A DNA stretch of 64,000 nucleotides from Drosophila persimilis (taxonomy: Eukaryota; Arthropoda; Insecta; Diptera; Drosophilidae), in NCBI RefSeq assembly GCF_003286085.1, contig NW_020825288.1, positions 14,818,001 through 14,882,000 on the forward strand, written 5' to 3'. The notes beneath the pieces are model-generated. The model ran no database searches, was not told the origin of the DNA, and was given only the letters and a program-made list of their open reading frames with translations. A program made the translations under genes and the position numbers. Below, piece after piece: positions 50,181-63,948 of the stretch (its first letter is position 1; each line of letters opens with the position of its first letter).

Positions 50181-53100
50181 GACACGGCCCTAAGCAGCGC
50201 TGCTGCTTAAGATCGACGCTAAACAATCGAACCCCCAATCAACACACAGGCATTTCAATCGATTCAATCTTTCAATCAGGTGATACACATGTTAGGCAAG
50301 CAGGAATCGGAGCGTAGTCTACTCGTATTACTCGAAGAGGCTTAGAGACTTAGGGATAGTTAAGGATAGGGATAACGAAGATCAACGAAGCAATATAGCA
50401 ATACGTATATGTAGCCATAGATTTAGTGGAGTTTGACTTACCTCTAGAACTAATTGAATTACCTAGAACCTTACCTGATCGCCACCTGAACTATCTCTCG
50501 TGTATAGTCACCACCTAGGATAGCACCCCCTATAGCTCCTCTATATATAACTCTCACTTTGTTTCGTTTGCACCCTCTCCATTGATGCCTCCCCACAGAC
50601 TCCCACTCAAAATCGCCATACAGAATCAATCAGTTCAGGCTCTTGCCCCGAAGTCTATCAACAATTATTTCGAACACCCCGAGAACACACAGAACACACA
50701 GTCTGCGAATGCGGCACCATACTCCGCTGGGAAATGTTGACAAAACGCAAAAATCCAACAAGCTTAACGCTAAATCAACACCCATACAGACCGAGAGGGG
50801 ACACACACACACGCACGCACGCAGGGAGGGAGAGGCGGGGATACATACTCTCCCACAGATAGGGAGCCCGAGCCCAAGCCCGAACCCGATCCCGGGCCGG
50901 CAAACTTGTCCTAACCGCAGACGTTGCACAGACAGACACTGACGGAGCAGACGGACGGACGGCTCTGACTGTGTGGCATTTCCGTTTCAACTTGGCATTG
51001 CATCGATTTTGGTCTTTGGTTTTTCGGGTGCGTGGCACATGGTGCGGCTTTCAGGGAGCGGGTGCTCCTGCGGGTTGCAGCTGCAGCTGCAGCTGCAGGC
51101 GGCCTTTGCCATTTGCCATTTGCCTTTTTTGCATTTTAATTGCATGTTGCGCCCGAAAGTATGCAACGAACTTGCCCCGGACCCACATAGACACACAGGC
51201 ATCCGTGTGCAGAGGAGTGTTGCATGTTTCTGATCTGTCCTGCTGCGACAGAGAATGCGATTTGCATTTTTGAGCCGTGCAAAGGCATTTGAAATTCGTT
51301 TTTAATTTTGTTTGCTTTTTGGCCAAGAGGCATTCACCGACCGCCCGACCGACCGACCATTCGATGGAGCCATCGGCTCGCGGTTGTCTTTGCCATTTGC
51401 CAAAACTCCCTGGCACCACCCGTGCTCGTGTTATTAAATGTCTGGGGCTGCCACGAAATTGAAACATTTAGTGGCTACGTGAGCGGGCGCCAGCGCCAGC
51501 GCCAGTGCGTGCCAACGATGCTCATTTCCGGTTCCGCTTGTCGCCGAAACTGCAATTAGCTCAAGCACTTAAGGCCCGGACCGGTCTCCCGTGGAAAGTT
51601 GGAAATATGTAGTTTGTCGCAGAATTAAAGGTTTTTTGTCAGCATTTCGATTGAACAACACTCGTCCGAGTACTCGTATATAAATATTCGTTTAATTGAT
51701 AGAATAGGTTTTTTTCTTTGATTTGTTTCAATTGGTTTTTAGCTTGTGTTAACGTGCAATTAACTCGGCCAGGCCTCGATGATCATTTTATTTAAATTAA
51801 ATTAAGTGCAACAGAGCCTCCGCAGAGAGGCGTCCCCGTCCCCATCCCCGTCCCCCACCCCACAGCCACCCAGCCAGCCATCCACCCAGCCATCCAGCCA
51901 TCCAGCAATAGTGAAAATAGTATAGACAAACAAACAAACAAATGCAAACAGTGAAAAAAGGTGAAATTAAATATAGGCAAAGTGAAAACAAAGCAACAAA
52001 ACTCTGGCCGGTGCCGTGCAGTCAAGTGTAAAATGGTGCGCCAGTTTAATATACATATAATTGTTTAACTACATATAAATATACATACACATATACAGCT
52101 ACAGCTACAGATACAGATATTCTCATACACATAAATGGCTCGAAACAATGAGAGCCCCGTCAGCAGATACATACATATAGATACATAAGCACCGTTTATG
52201 TGTAAAATGGATAAAAACAAAGTCAAATTTTCGTATTCCACGCTTCCTTTAATCGCAAACGAAAAACGAATACAGTCCCCGGACTATAGGTAATATATCA
52301 ACTAAATCAGGCGAAGGAATCACTTGTGCGTAAGCCCCAATCACAATTTAAATTAAGCAGCCCCCCACAAATCAATCGTATGACATAGTTTTGGGCAGTA
52401 GAGAGAACCTCGGCAGATGCACGGCAATCAGGAGCTGCTCAGCCAAATGACAGAACAGACTAATGGCCAAGTGCACTCGGGAGTGCCACAAATCATAATG
52501 GAGAAGAAGTAGCCAGCAGAGAGGGCCCCGTAGGAGACTTCCTTCCCTTGGAAATGTGTTCAGTTAAGCAATTAGGCGAAAAATCAATAAATAGCCATAT
52601 ATATTTATTAGTTTACTATGAATATTGATGACTCTTACAATATACAATATATAGATATACACGAATATACATATATTTACTGGTAGCTACATATATTTAC
52701 AATTAAAGTCTATGGACGATGGTCAACAAATTTCAATTTACATACGTAAGTGTTTAAGCAAAATGCCAAAAGCATTTCAAATGCAAATGGAGAAAAATGT
52801 ACACGAGTAAGTCATGAAAAAATGCAAATATATATGCGAATATACATATACATACAAATTGATTGCAAAACAAATAAATAATATTTATGAAAATAGAGCA
52901 CGCGTGAAAGCGTGTCAAAATTATTTGACTTCCACACACACACACACACAACACACACAACACACCCATCCCAACCCATTCCATCCCATGTAATCGTTCA
53001 AATATATTCATATATTTACAGATGTATGTGTGTAGTAGTGCTATCTATGTGTATACAACCAACCAGGCCCATATGTACTTTAAATAAATATTTAGCAAAC

Positions 53101-53234
53101 GTATGGAATATGTTGCAATTGTAATCGCAGAGCAACAAAAAGGGTAGAAAATCTGCATATGTTATGTGGAAACTTTTGGAAACAGTCAATTGAATCCTGC
53201 ATTTTTTAAGTTCTATTCGAAAACAGAAATAAAG
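50181..53234 (+). other. Probable long 3'UTR of the SAM-domain gene
   Basis: No ORF is supported. Sequence turns very AT-rich after 51.6 kb, with many ATATATTTA and TACATATA words. AATAAA occurs at 52586-52591 and 53229-53234, either of which could end the mRNA. The distance is long but usual for neural fly transcripts; nothing proves that transcription runs this far. Confidence 0.4.
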
Positions 53235-56200
53235 AGAGTTTTTCCACACCAAAGTTGCTCAATGGGCGAGGTGTTTCGCTAGAGGGAGGAGGGTGTCATC
53301 CCCCTTTAAAGTATTCCATCAGTAAATCATTTTATCCCCAGCCCCGGGCCGTAGATGATTGATGATTGCTTTTGAAGCGTCCTCTCTCTCTCTCTCTCTC
53401 TATCCCTCTCTGGGTGAAAGGAGCTGATATTGTGATTGCTCTTACATCCACACCTTCAAGGGGAAGCAAGCGGAACCTTAGGCACTTAAGGTAGGTACAG
53501 CAAAAGGGGCTCTAGATGGCAGGGAGGCTATGGCATGTGAATATAACGCAAATTAACAAAGTTATCTGGCAGTACGAAGACTATTTCAATACTTAGGATT
53601 GCACTTGTAAAGATAATGAGCAACTATAGAGATAGAAGGCACAGATTGGCGGCAGTCATTTAGGACACTGCAATGAATCAATATAACCATCATTATACTA
53701 TACCAAAACATATATGTCGAGACTGCACATCTCGAGACTGACATTAGATGAATGAGTGACCTCTTTAAAGTGGTTCAAACTCCTTGAAAACTCCTTGCTT
53801 GTAACGAGAAAAGGGATAAAAAAGGTAACCTAAGTCCCCTCCACTTTCGAGCTTGAAAGATGCCCAGCATTCAGCTGCCATCAGTATTTATTCTGCAGGT
53901 CGATCAACTTACCAATTATTTGGTTTCTATTAAAATATACTCGTACGTATGCAAATCCACACTCGGCCCAAATCGAGGCTAGAGAAGGGTCGAAGTAGAC
54001 GCCTGCCGTATCCCATTAAAACAAATGAAAGCAATTTGTGTGGAGGGTGCGGGGCAGAAAGAAATGCAGTGCCGGGCTCCTACTCGAATATTCCCAAACA
54101 AATATGCAGGTCTCCTCTGTGCCACACTGCCGCATGGCCCCCCCCCCTGCTCTCACAGTTCGAACTTCGAACGTGTCATTGTAAGTTCAAGTGTAGCCAA
54201 GAGCATCGGCATCCTGCAGCGGCACTCGCAGCAGCTGGAGTGGGATCGGGAGCAGCAGCAGGAGCTGGAGCAGAAGTCCTCCAGCTGACTCCAGCTCTGG
54301 AGCGGACCTGGATGAGTGCTGATGATGATTGTTGGCATCGCAATGAAGAGGGGGGGATCGGACTGGGACTGGGACTGGGACTGCCACTGGTAGTGGGACT
54401 TTTCGGGCCTGGTCTGGTCTGTGACGATTGTGATGGGCACAAAAGCCAACGGCTCATGAAAAATGCATGCGACTCGGCTGGCTCATATGTTTTATGGCTT
54501 GTTGAATTCCGTTGCTGCCCCGTCAGTGCCTCGCTCCCCCCCTCCCCCATTGTAGTTCAAGTTGTAGTCAAAGTCGCAGCACACAGCCGTAGAGCCTGTT
54601 AAATTAATAAAGGACACGCCGGCAGGACCCTGACAAAAATTTGTATGCGGCCAAAGTTGAGGTTTGTTTTCCAACAGCTGTGCAGGAGACGTCCTGTCAA
54701 AGCTGCCAGCTGTCCGAGGAAGAGGCATGGGGGTGCCTGGAACCCCAGTAGGATAGAGCAGGACAGGGATAATATGTTTAATTTTCCCTTACATATACCC
54801 AACCCCCTGCTCTCTTATGGTTTCATATTTTTTTGGTCCAGTGGTTGTTTTGGGGACTTTCCGCAGCCTTAGATTCAGCTTCTGTTTCAGCTTCAGCTTC
54901 AGCTTTTGTTTTCTTTGATTTTATGAGGCCCCACCCGCTCCCCCACCCCCACCCACACCCATACCCGCATCCGTATTTGTCTAACGGACTGTAAACTTCT
55001 CTACCCCTTACTCCTTTCCTACATGTGTGTGTGTGTGTGGTTTCGAGGGGTTCATTTCTTGTCTTCCCTTCCCTTCCCTTTCTCCGTTTTTTTTTTTTTA
55101 TAAATTTTAATTTCCGTTTGCATTTTGCACGTTTTTCATAATTCATGCTCTCCAAGCAGCTAGATTGATGAGGACCGTTTCCAGTCGGGCTTTTCGGGCT
55201 GTCCACTGGGCTTATCCCCACCCGCAGCCCGCTACCAGCAGCAGAGGCAGAGGGCCAGGGGCCGCAAGGGGGTACCAACACCGCCACTCACATGCATAAT
55301 CGTGCGGAAATGCCAGACACACTAAGCTGACCTGAACCGACTCGTACTCGGCTCCGGGAAGTTGCCCAGAGAGTCTTACTTATATGTGAGTGTATATGTG
55401 TGCCCACACACACATAGAGATATACATAGAGATATATTTCGGGGGGGTAGGGGTGCATGGGTGTACAAGTAAATCGCAGTATCTGAGCTGAGGCATCACC
55501 AATCACCCAGCACCAGCAGCAGCAGCAGCAGCAGCACCCTTACCCACCCCGCACCACGGCAGTGCCCGAATCTCAACCCTTTGCTGGCGAACAGCTGCCT
55601 TGATAGAGGCAGTGGCTGGTGGTGCTCCTGATGGCGTTGCCGTTGCATCCCCACAGGGCCATTGACTAATAGGATTTGAAGAGCGTAAAATTGGTTCGTT
55701 GTGAACATGAAATATGCAGTAAATCCTTTGGCACCCCCTCCGCCCCAGACCGAACGGCACAGCCCGGCCCGTTGTGTTTTCCTTTAATATTTGCTGCAAC
55801 ATTGTTGCAGCTTAAATATTCTTACCCTGCCACGAGGTCCTGACTTCTGCTCTGTCTCGCTGCAACCTCCAACCCACCAGCCCGCCAGTGCACGCGCAGT
55901 TTGTTGCAATTTCGCGGTTCGATTTGGCTTTGCCACCCCTGCCTCTGCCTCTGCCGCTGCCACACTGCCTTGCTACCACACCGCCTTGCCACATTCTTGC
56001 AAGCATCCAGTAGTCGTCGTCGTCTGGGCGCGATGGTGTGTTTTATTATCACAAATAAAGCGCAATCACTGTTGTGGCACCCGCTACTTGCCGCACTTCG
56101 GCTCCTCCGCACCTCACTCCCGCAAGTATTGCATTTTTCATGTCTGGATTCCGTTCATGTGGCAGCCTGATGCAGCTGCTTGAAATATTGCAAATAGTTT

Positions 56201-57884
56201 CGTTCATTCTCGATTGCGTGAAATATGAAAAAAAAAACCCAAACCCCAAAAGGAAAATGTGCAAGTAAAGCCAGTCGAGTCCCTTCGGAGGAATGCAACT
56301 TAGATTTACTTTTCATTGCACTTCCTTCTCTCCACCCCCCCTTGTTTGTACCCTATAATTGTCCCTCTTGCTGCAAATGGCCAGGAATTTGTTTTCATTA
56401 CTGCCGTAGGAGCTTTGGTGAAGGACATTTGCCTTCCCCGAAGGCGACAATGATAATTGTGAGCCACATTTATGCAGTGGAGTGGTCCTTAAAGAGCTCG
56501 CCCGCCAGGAATCCCTGCTAATGCCAGCTGCCAAGGACTTGGACCGGGCTACATCTTAAGGTTAAGCCGCCTGAAGCCGCCTCCTCGTAGTCGTAGTCGC
56601 AGTCCTAGCCAGGTCCCTCTTCGTCGTTCATCGTTCATTCAACTGCAGCTTGGCTGACTTCCGGTGCCTTGGCTGCCTTTTATGATAAATTGAAACAAAT
56701 AGCCACCAACACTCGCCTCGCCCGCACACACACACACACACCTACAGGGAGAGGGGGACTTGGCTTATCAGAAAATTGCGCTCAGCTGTTTATGAAAGCA
56801 TAACAATGTTAGCTGCCTTGGCCATTACAGCTCCGCTCCATCTTCAGGGCTTCGGCTACAGCCCCAAGCCAGGACCAACATCAACACGATCATCAAACTG
56901 AATGGCTGCTCCGGACTTGGCCTGGCCTGGGTCTGGCCTGGACACATAACTCACAAGTAGGATAAACAATTTACTTATCGCTGCTGCAGCCTGGCCAGAG
57001 ATGGGGTTCCGTCTCAGAACCCGAACCAGAGCCAGACGGGAGACGGGAGACGGAAGACGGAAGACGGGGCTGCCACATCAGCGCGCCACATTGGCAAATA
57101 AATCATAATAAATAACTTGAAAAACGAAACACCTTTGCGCACAAAAGTTGCACGTCCTGTTACTTGCCTCATGCCGTGGCATCTACGAGTAGGACTGTGT
57201 ATGTAGAAGTTTTTGCAGCCAGAAGTTGGTTCCTTGGGATAGGGTAAGGGCGGGCCACACCAGCAACGTGGAGCTTTCGGAAAAGAAAGTTGGCATTCGG
57301 AGAAGTTTAAAATGTATGAAGAAGTACTCAATGAAGACCGATTCTTGCCTTTCTCTCTTTCGATGAGGGTATACACAACTTCGACTCTGCCGTCCTCTGA
57401 ATTTCCAATATGTATTGTAATTCTTGTTGCTGTTGTCTGTCGTTGGCTTGGTCTTAGTTCTCGCTTACAGTTTAACACTTTGCCAACTCCCACTCCCAGG
57501 CAGGGACAGAACTTGGCTCAATTCTTGCAACTGGTGATAAAAATTGATACATAACTTGCATAAATCAGGCGCCTGCCACGCATTACGTATACGCCGTGTG
57601 TGTGCGTTGCCGCATTGGATGGTGGCTGGTGGTTGCTGGCTGGTGGCGCGTCATTTATTAAATTAGCCACAGCATTAGCTTCTCTCTTCTCGCACAGCCC
57701 TGGAAATGGCTGCCAAGGGCGCGTCAGGTAATTTGTAAATTTCTGACAGATGCGCTGATAAACTCATTGCAGAGATTTCTTTGGGCTACCTCTCACTTGC
57801 CGCCCGTCGGTGGGTGTATGTGGTGGTGGGTGATTTGTGATTTATGTGGGTCTTATTACGGCTGGGCTGCCTACATAACAATAC
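53235..57884. other. Non-coding stretch between convergent genes
   Basis: No gene supported. Contains a CT run (53383-53402), a GGGACT repeat (54357-54382), GCAGCA blocks (55514-55536) and a GACGGAAGAC duplication near 57040-57066. Confidence 0.5.
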
Positions 57885-57890
57885 TTTATT
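57885..57890 (-). terminator. Poly(A) signal of the SLC22 gene
   Basis: TTTATT on the plus strand (AATAAA on the minus), 150 nt past the stop at 58040. Confidence 0.55.
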
Positions 57891-58039
57891 CGCAATACTT
57901 TGGGCCATACGTAATGTAACATCACAAAGGGAACAACGTGAACGAGAGATTGGTAACAGTAACAGTAACAGTATCAGTAAAGGTATCAGTAACGGTGACG
58001 GTGACGGGAATCGATTCGTGGCCCTGTCAGTGTCTGCCT

Positions 58040-61000
58040 TCAAGGCGAAACCTCCTGAGTCTGGGTGAGCTTGGTTAGCTCCGGATGGGCGGACAGCGAC
58101 TGGTTGGGCTCTGGCGCCAGCGGCGGCTTCGGCAGACTGAAGAATTTCTGTAAATTAAATTTGTGAAAAATGAAATTAGGCTACGGCTGCTTTGCATAAT
58201 TTAGATTATAAATTAGATGAGCCACGGGAATCCAGATGGAAAAAGAGCCTTTTGGGACTGTACGTATCTGGTGAGAGGTGAACGAACTCCGTCTCCGTAT
58301 CCGTCTCCGACTCGAGGTATCGAAGGAAGTAATTATGAAAAGGAGACTCTGATTGCTTACATCGTGCCTGCCAAAGTTTCCAGCCTCCTCCATGGTGTCT
58401 GGCAGCTTCTTGTGCAGCGTCTCGGGCAGGAACAGGGCTCCAATCCCACCCAGCAGAAAGAGGGTGCCCAGAATGTAGTAGGGCGCGCGGATGTTCACCG
58501 TGGTGCCCAGATAGACCAGATACGGGGCCAGCACACCGATGGCATTGGCCAGGATGGTGCCCAGCGCCACTCCCGTCTGCCGCATGCACGTGGGATAGAT
58601 CTCGAGGCACTGCAGGTTGACGGTGAAGAAGGTGATCGCGTTCAGGAACTTGACGAACGTCGCCAGGTAGATCATCAAGTACTCGTACCGCTCGTCCGTC
58701 GCATACACAATGATGGGCACGCAGGTGACGAACGAGACGAGAAAGGACACCGAGTTGGTGAAGCGTCGTCCATACGTATCACCTGTGATGGCAAAAGGCA
58801 CCGTACAGTGGAGAACAAAGAGAGCGAGATGATGGGGCGACCATTGCCCCGTTTCTCAATCAGCGTCAGCGTCAGGTCTTGGCTGGCTGCACACTCACCC
58901 AGATAACGACCCACAATGTAGGCGGGAATTTCGACAATGCTCTGATACAAAAAGTTCAAAAAGGGATTGCCGGCCATGCGGGAGCTGAAGAGGACCAGCG
59001 TGAAATAGGAGACGGCCACGACGCACCTGAAAGCCAGAGAGCCAGAGAGCCAGAGAGTGGTCAGCAGTTAGACATGCAAATTGCTTTTCGTCGGACGGGG
59101 TCGGGACGGCCAGGCAAGGCGGGTCCTTGTCCTCGTCCTCGTCCGACTCTGAATGCGTGTTACCAGCTCACCAGCTAAAGCCCATGATTGTGGTGTTGCG
59201 GGCCAGGCGCCAGCCGGCGAAGAGCGAGGCAATGCCGTAGGTTACATCCTGCTTGTCCTGGCTGTAGATTTCCGCCAGCTCTTTCTCGGTCATATCGAAA
59301 TGGCGGCCATTAATTTTGGCTATCTTCCTCAGCTGCACAATGGCGTCGCGGAAGCGCCGTTTGCTAATCAACCAGCGCGGCGATTCGATGACGTATCTAC
59401 GGCCAAAGAATTGATGATGATTCAATTGGTGTTTGGGGATTGGGGATTTGGGATTCGGGATTGGGAATGGAGGATTGGGCTAACAGATGGGAATGGGAAT
59501 GCTTTTGTCTGACTTACTTGGAGAAAATTAAAACCGTCGCCGTGGGCAACGATGTGAGCCACATAAAGGAGTACCAGTGCCCCAGCCACCAATAAAGCAG
59601 CGGCATGAACGTGGTGCCAATGGACCAGCCGCAGCTCTGGAAGAAGGCAATGCGACTGCGATCCTCCCTGGAGTCGAGTGGAGCGGTGTCGGTATAGACA
59701 AAAAGTTAGTTAGTTCAGCCAGCCAGCCAGGGGAGCGAAAGAGAAACTTTGTTCAACTGTCAAACTTACTCCCGTGAGATTTCCATGCCAATGATTTGGG
59801 GCGACTGGAAGAGACTGTTGACGGTGAGGCCCACGATGCCGGACATGATGAGGAACCACGTATACGAGCTGGTGCACATGATGGACCCGATGCGTCCCAG
59901 GGAGCAGAACACAACGCTAATGTAGTAGACCAACCTGCGACCATAGCTGGACGCGGACACGGGACACGGCACGGGACAGAGACATTGGAGAAATTCAATT
60001 ACTTGCCTTCTCATAACTTAGTTTTCGTGGAGTGGAGTGGAGAAGTTACGTAGTTGCTCCTGTACTTACGAGTCTCCCATTTGTCCCAATATAAATGAGC
60101 CAGCCACCTCCGTCACACGACCCACAACGAACACATTTGTCACGAACAAATCCTTGGCACACACCCAATTGTGGTCCGTGGGAATCGTGCTCTCGTACCA
60201 GGTCTTGTCATAGCTCCAGCCGTTCTGGCAAGCTGCGCAATGGGCATGGCAAATGGCAAAATGGCAAACGGGAATGGAAATGGTAATGGAAACGGTCGTA
60301 AAATGCATTCGAGTGCAAAGTTGCAAAAATTTATAAGACAGCAGGGAGAACAGAACAACGAAATGCCAAGTAATTTCACCACTAATCTGGCCAAAGTTCT
60401 GCTCGTATTCCAGCGTACACTTTCTTAGGGAAAAACGCTGAATCGAAGTAAGGCAAGCTTTCGCAGCTCGGATTGAATTGAGCTGTAATCCTCGCCTCTT
60501 TGTCAACATCTAAGCCGTTTCTAATGCCTCCGAAGATAGAGTGTAAGCTGGAACACCCTCCTCTCTTACGCACCTTGTGTTTGAGTGGTTCGCAGGCTCG
60601 TGTTCCAGGTGGACCAGTCCTGGATCTCGGTGAAGTTCATTTGGTACATCTCACAATTGCTGAATGTCTCCCTGCCACGGTTGTCCGCCTGTCTAGTCGA
60701 ACAGAAGGTATCGTACAGGGGCACAAGGATTGGATGGGACCTTTCCGCACTTACTTGGGCAGCGTTATGTCGCGCCATTGGTCCAGCGTGAAGTTTGTGT
60801 TTTCCCGCCCGTGAACGGTGCACCAGTGATGGGGTATGTTGAGGGCCAGAATGATGTTCATGTAGATCATGGCACCGCTGAAGGCCAGGCCGGCGACGAA
60901 CAGAAAGTTGTAGAGGGTCTGGTAGCGGCCATGGTTGCCGGCCTTCTCCATGAGCGCCTGGAAGGGATCGTTCAGCTCCGACTCATCGATGTCCATGTGG

Positions 61001-61050
61001 GAGACGCGGGAGGCCTTCCGGCTGTTCGCCTTCTCCAGTCTCTCATTCAT
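58040..61050 (-). CDS. SLC22-type organic ion transporter, MFS (595 aa)
   Basis: Nine coding exons on the minus strand: 60755-61050, 60574-60692, 60070-60232, 59770-59946, 59518-59667, 59172-59396, 58899-59026, 58361-58782 and 58040-58147. All are in frame, giving 595 residues. Start codon at 61050 (AAAATGAATG); an upstream in-frame stretch lacks ATG. Cytosolic N-terminus, TM1 about 45-70, then a long extracellular loop with several Cys and N-glycosylation sites, as in SLC22. MFS signatures: GQMGDSYGRR (about 187-196), ESPRWLISKRR (306-316), GDTYGRR (420-426) and LPETLHKKLPDTMEE after the last helix. Twelve helices are expected, in the plasma membrane. Fly members carry carnitine-like cations, carcinine, beta-alanine or organic anions; the substrate here cannot be told. 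A noncoding first exon probably ends at 61581. Confidence 0.95.
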
Positions 61051-61580
61051 TTTGCACTGTTGTTGGAGTGGCCGCTGCTCCTGCTCTGGCACCGTGGATA
61101 TTACTCGGTCGGTTATAGGGCCCTGATAACGAGAGTAATCTTTATGGCATCGCAGCTTAAGAACTTCGCACTAAACGAGAAGCAGTGCTTTCTCGCCAAT
61201 TCCTACAGAGGTCTTATGAAAATTTTTGGCGCCGGAGCAGTTGTAAAAATCTTTAAGCTATGTCTACAATCACTCGTACAATTGCTTGTCATAATTTTTG
61301 ATATTGAAACGGAATAACGACCCGAGTTTGTTTGCTTAAAACTGACGAATTTGTTTGCTATCAATAAAACTTTTAACCATTTCATGATGAAATATTTATC
61401 AAACCTTTGAAAGAGAGAATGAATCTAGTGCCCAGATATCTCGTACGTTAATTGATAAAAGCAAATGGATCCAGTGCACAAACACCTAAAACTACTCAAC
61501 ACCTTACGGGACTTAACTGATAAACGCTTTAAATATCAATCGCAGTCCAAAAATGTTTAATCTTAAACTCAGAAACTTAC

Positions 61581-61730
61581 CTTATGGCCGGCACAGAAGA
61601 TTGTTTTGTTTTACTTGACCAACGGCAGGAATTTTGATAAACTTCTGAGCAACTTTTAGTTTATTTTGCACCTTAGAATTTGTCCTGCATTTGGTTTAAC
61701 AATTTGTGCTTTGAAGGCGTTGCAGGATGC
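61581..61730 (-). other. Probable 5' untranslated exon of the SLC22 gene
   Basis: On the minus strand CCATAAG|GTAAGTTTCTG is a strong donor at 61580. A fitting acceptor, CTCGTTATCAG, ends at 61123, 73 nt ahead of the start codon. The 5' edge is only a guess from a TATA-like CTTATAGG near 61745. Confidence 0.4.
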
Positions 61731-62383
61731 ACGTTGCACTCCTATAAGTTCATCCCAATCTGAGGGAAATTTGAAAATGTAAATGGCTTTTCACGGTTCG
61801 AGGGCACTGTTCACATCCCGCCTCGAAATGGTGAAACTTTTTAGGGCTGGCACGAGAGCTCATCAACTGTTACCAACACCCTACGGTGTTGCTTTGAACG
61901 GCTGGTCGGGTCTGTGGCCACTTATCAGGCCAAGATGGAGCATACGGGTATACGGCATTATAAAGTGAATAGCTGATAACAGAGATTGTCTTTTTAATTT
62001 ACACGATTTAACTGGTAAACGTCTAACAATTACGAGAGGTCCCACGCTCCACACGGAGCGGTGCTGATGGCGCGACGGCACTGCACCTGACAAATTTATG
62101 ATCCTACTTTTATATAAGCCCGAATTGAGCAGGTTATGGCTACCACTATTTTCGGCTGCCACGGCAAGTGTTATCACGAAATGTGCAGATAAGAGCATTA
62201 TGGGTCAACATGCTAATCAGTCGGCGGGTGTCGGGCAGTGGAACGGCAAATGGGTGGAAGTATTTGATGGATTGGCCTGATGGACAAGAATCACAGGGCA
62301 TTATATAACACTTAATCGTTAAAATGTTTACATTTCCCATACACAAGCAGATCTTTAATTGCGATTGCACATGCATCTTGAAC

Positions 62384-62389
62384 TTTATT
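62384..62389 (-). terminator. Poly(A) signal downstream of the Trp-rich small ORF
   Basis: AATAAA on the minus strand, 131 nt past the stop at 62521. Confidence 0.35.
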
Positions 62390-62520
62390 GGGGGCTGTCA
62401 GACAGAAGCAGAGACAGAGCTCGGCGCTCCTATGTCTCAAAAAAGATAAGGTACTCGCAGATACGGATGTCGGAGATAAAGACACATTTCGGGAGGCTAG
62501 ACAAAAGAGCTTAAGCTCGA

Positions 62521-62658
62521 TTAGAACCAGTTGATTAGACCGCGGATCAGCGGGCATGACCCGTCCCACCAGGAGACCCATCCAGGCCCACTTCCGCTGC
62601 ACTTGCACTCTGGGTTTGAGCGTTTTTCGAGGCACACACTCAAACACTTAACGAGCAT
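62521..62658 (-). CDS. Doubtful small ORF with Trp-rich C-terminus (45 aa)
   Basis: Minus-strand ORF of 45 residues. The second half is unusual: CKCSGSGPGWVSWWDGSC, then PLIRGLINWF and TAA. Five of the 45 residues are Cys and four are Trp. The ATG at 62658 follows directly on ACATACAG, so this could be the last exon of a split gene, although no upstream coding exon was found. An initiator-like GTTTCAGTC near 62785 and AATAAA at 62384-62389 would make a transcript of about 400 nt; one earlier ATG in that leader starts a different frame. No signal peptide is seen. The family is not recognised and this could be chance. Confidence 0.25.
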   Translation of the reverse strand: MLVKCLSVCLEKRSNPECKCSGSGPGWVSWWDGSCPLIRGLINWF

Positions 62659-62789
62659 CTGTATGTTTTTATTTACTTATTAGATTATAGATATGATTTA
62701 ACTTTGTTTTTGTTCTTTATCTTCGAAGATGCTGCTGCCTGACGACTGTGACTGGGAACGCGTACGCGCATCGACTGTGACTGAAACTG

Positions 62790-63913
62790 AGCTGAGATGT
62801 TGAGATCTTGAGAAATGAGATCTTGAGAACTGAGAAACTGTAGCAGCAAATGAGATAAAGTCTACTTAGCTGGGTATGTGCAAATGCAATAATATCAATT
62901 TTCATATTTTCGTATACCAGCCGAACCTACGAACGAAAGACAAAGCAATTTAACAATTTACTAAAGCACTTAAGCGCAAATTTAGATCCCGCCCGTGCTG
63001 ATACTGGAATCGGAGCCGCGAGACGCGACTACTTAATAGACGCTGTAAAACGTAAGCCCCCCAAAGGCACTGAGCGACTGTCCCTCTATGAATAAACATC
63101 ATCATCCCCATGCAGTATAGATCTGGGATAAGAAGTAGATCTCAGATTTAATCAGCGCAGATTACGGAGGCGCTGTCGCTAATCTATTGACTGTCAGCGG
63201 CACCGTCACCGTCACCGTCACCGACTCCGACACCGACCCCGTCGTGCCCATCTGAGCGTGCCGAGTGTTCCTGGTCTATACATATATTCTTTGACATTTG
63301 CAGCAATCATCGGCTCAGTCGGAGGGTTAGGTGAATCACATGGGCTGCCGAGGCCGTGGCTGTTGCTCTGCCCTGCGCCCAATTGCTCTCCTTGAGCGTC
63401 GTCGAAATTGCTTCCTCCGAAAGTCATTTAGGCGGTCTCTTTTGTCCGATCAAATGGGGGACCAGATGGGGCATGGGCGCACGGCCAAGGGTGAGGGCAG
63501 GTCAATGCCAATGATAGCCAATAGATGTTAATGATGGGCTTGATCATTGGAGGCAAAGATCTCCACACGTGGCTGGCCCAGCCGGAGAGCCCAAAAGTGT
63601 GCATCACAAATTTGATTGAACCAAACCCGAGATAAAAAGTCTTTGGTTGATGTTTTACTTTTTAGATATGTTCACTTTTATTTAAAGAAATTTACTTTGA
63701 TTTATGTGTAAACACGAATCATCGCTTGCCATTTTCTTTGTATCTTTTTTTGTTTTCGATTTCGATTTCGAATTCGTTTTGGTTTTTAGTTTTGTTTGAA
63801 AATTTCTTCTAAAATTTACTCGTGACTCGTAATTTAGTTTGCGCTCACTTTTTACTGTGTACTAATGGAATTTTACTGGCTTTTTGTGTTGTGGCTGTCG
63901 GTGAGTAATGGTG

Positions 63914-63948
<35 letters not shown>

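Noticed and set aside
58217..58906. 229-codon plus-strand ORF
   Set aside because: Antisense shadow of SLC22 exons; the minus strand has MFS signatures in frame across nine exons.
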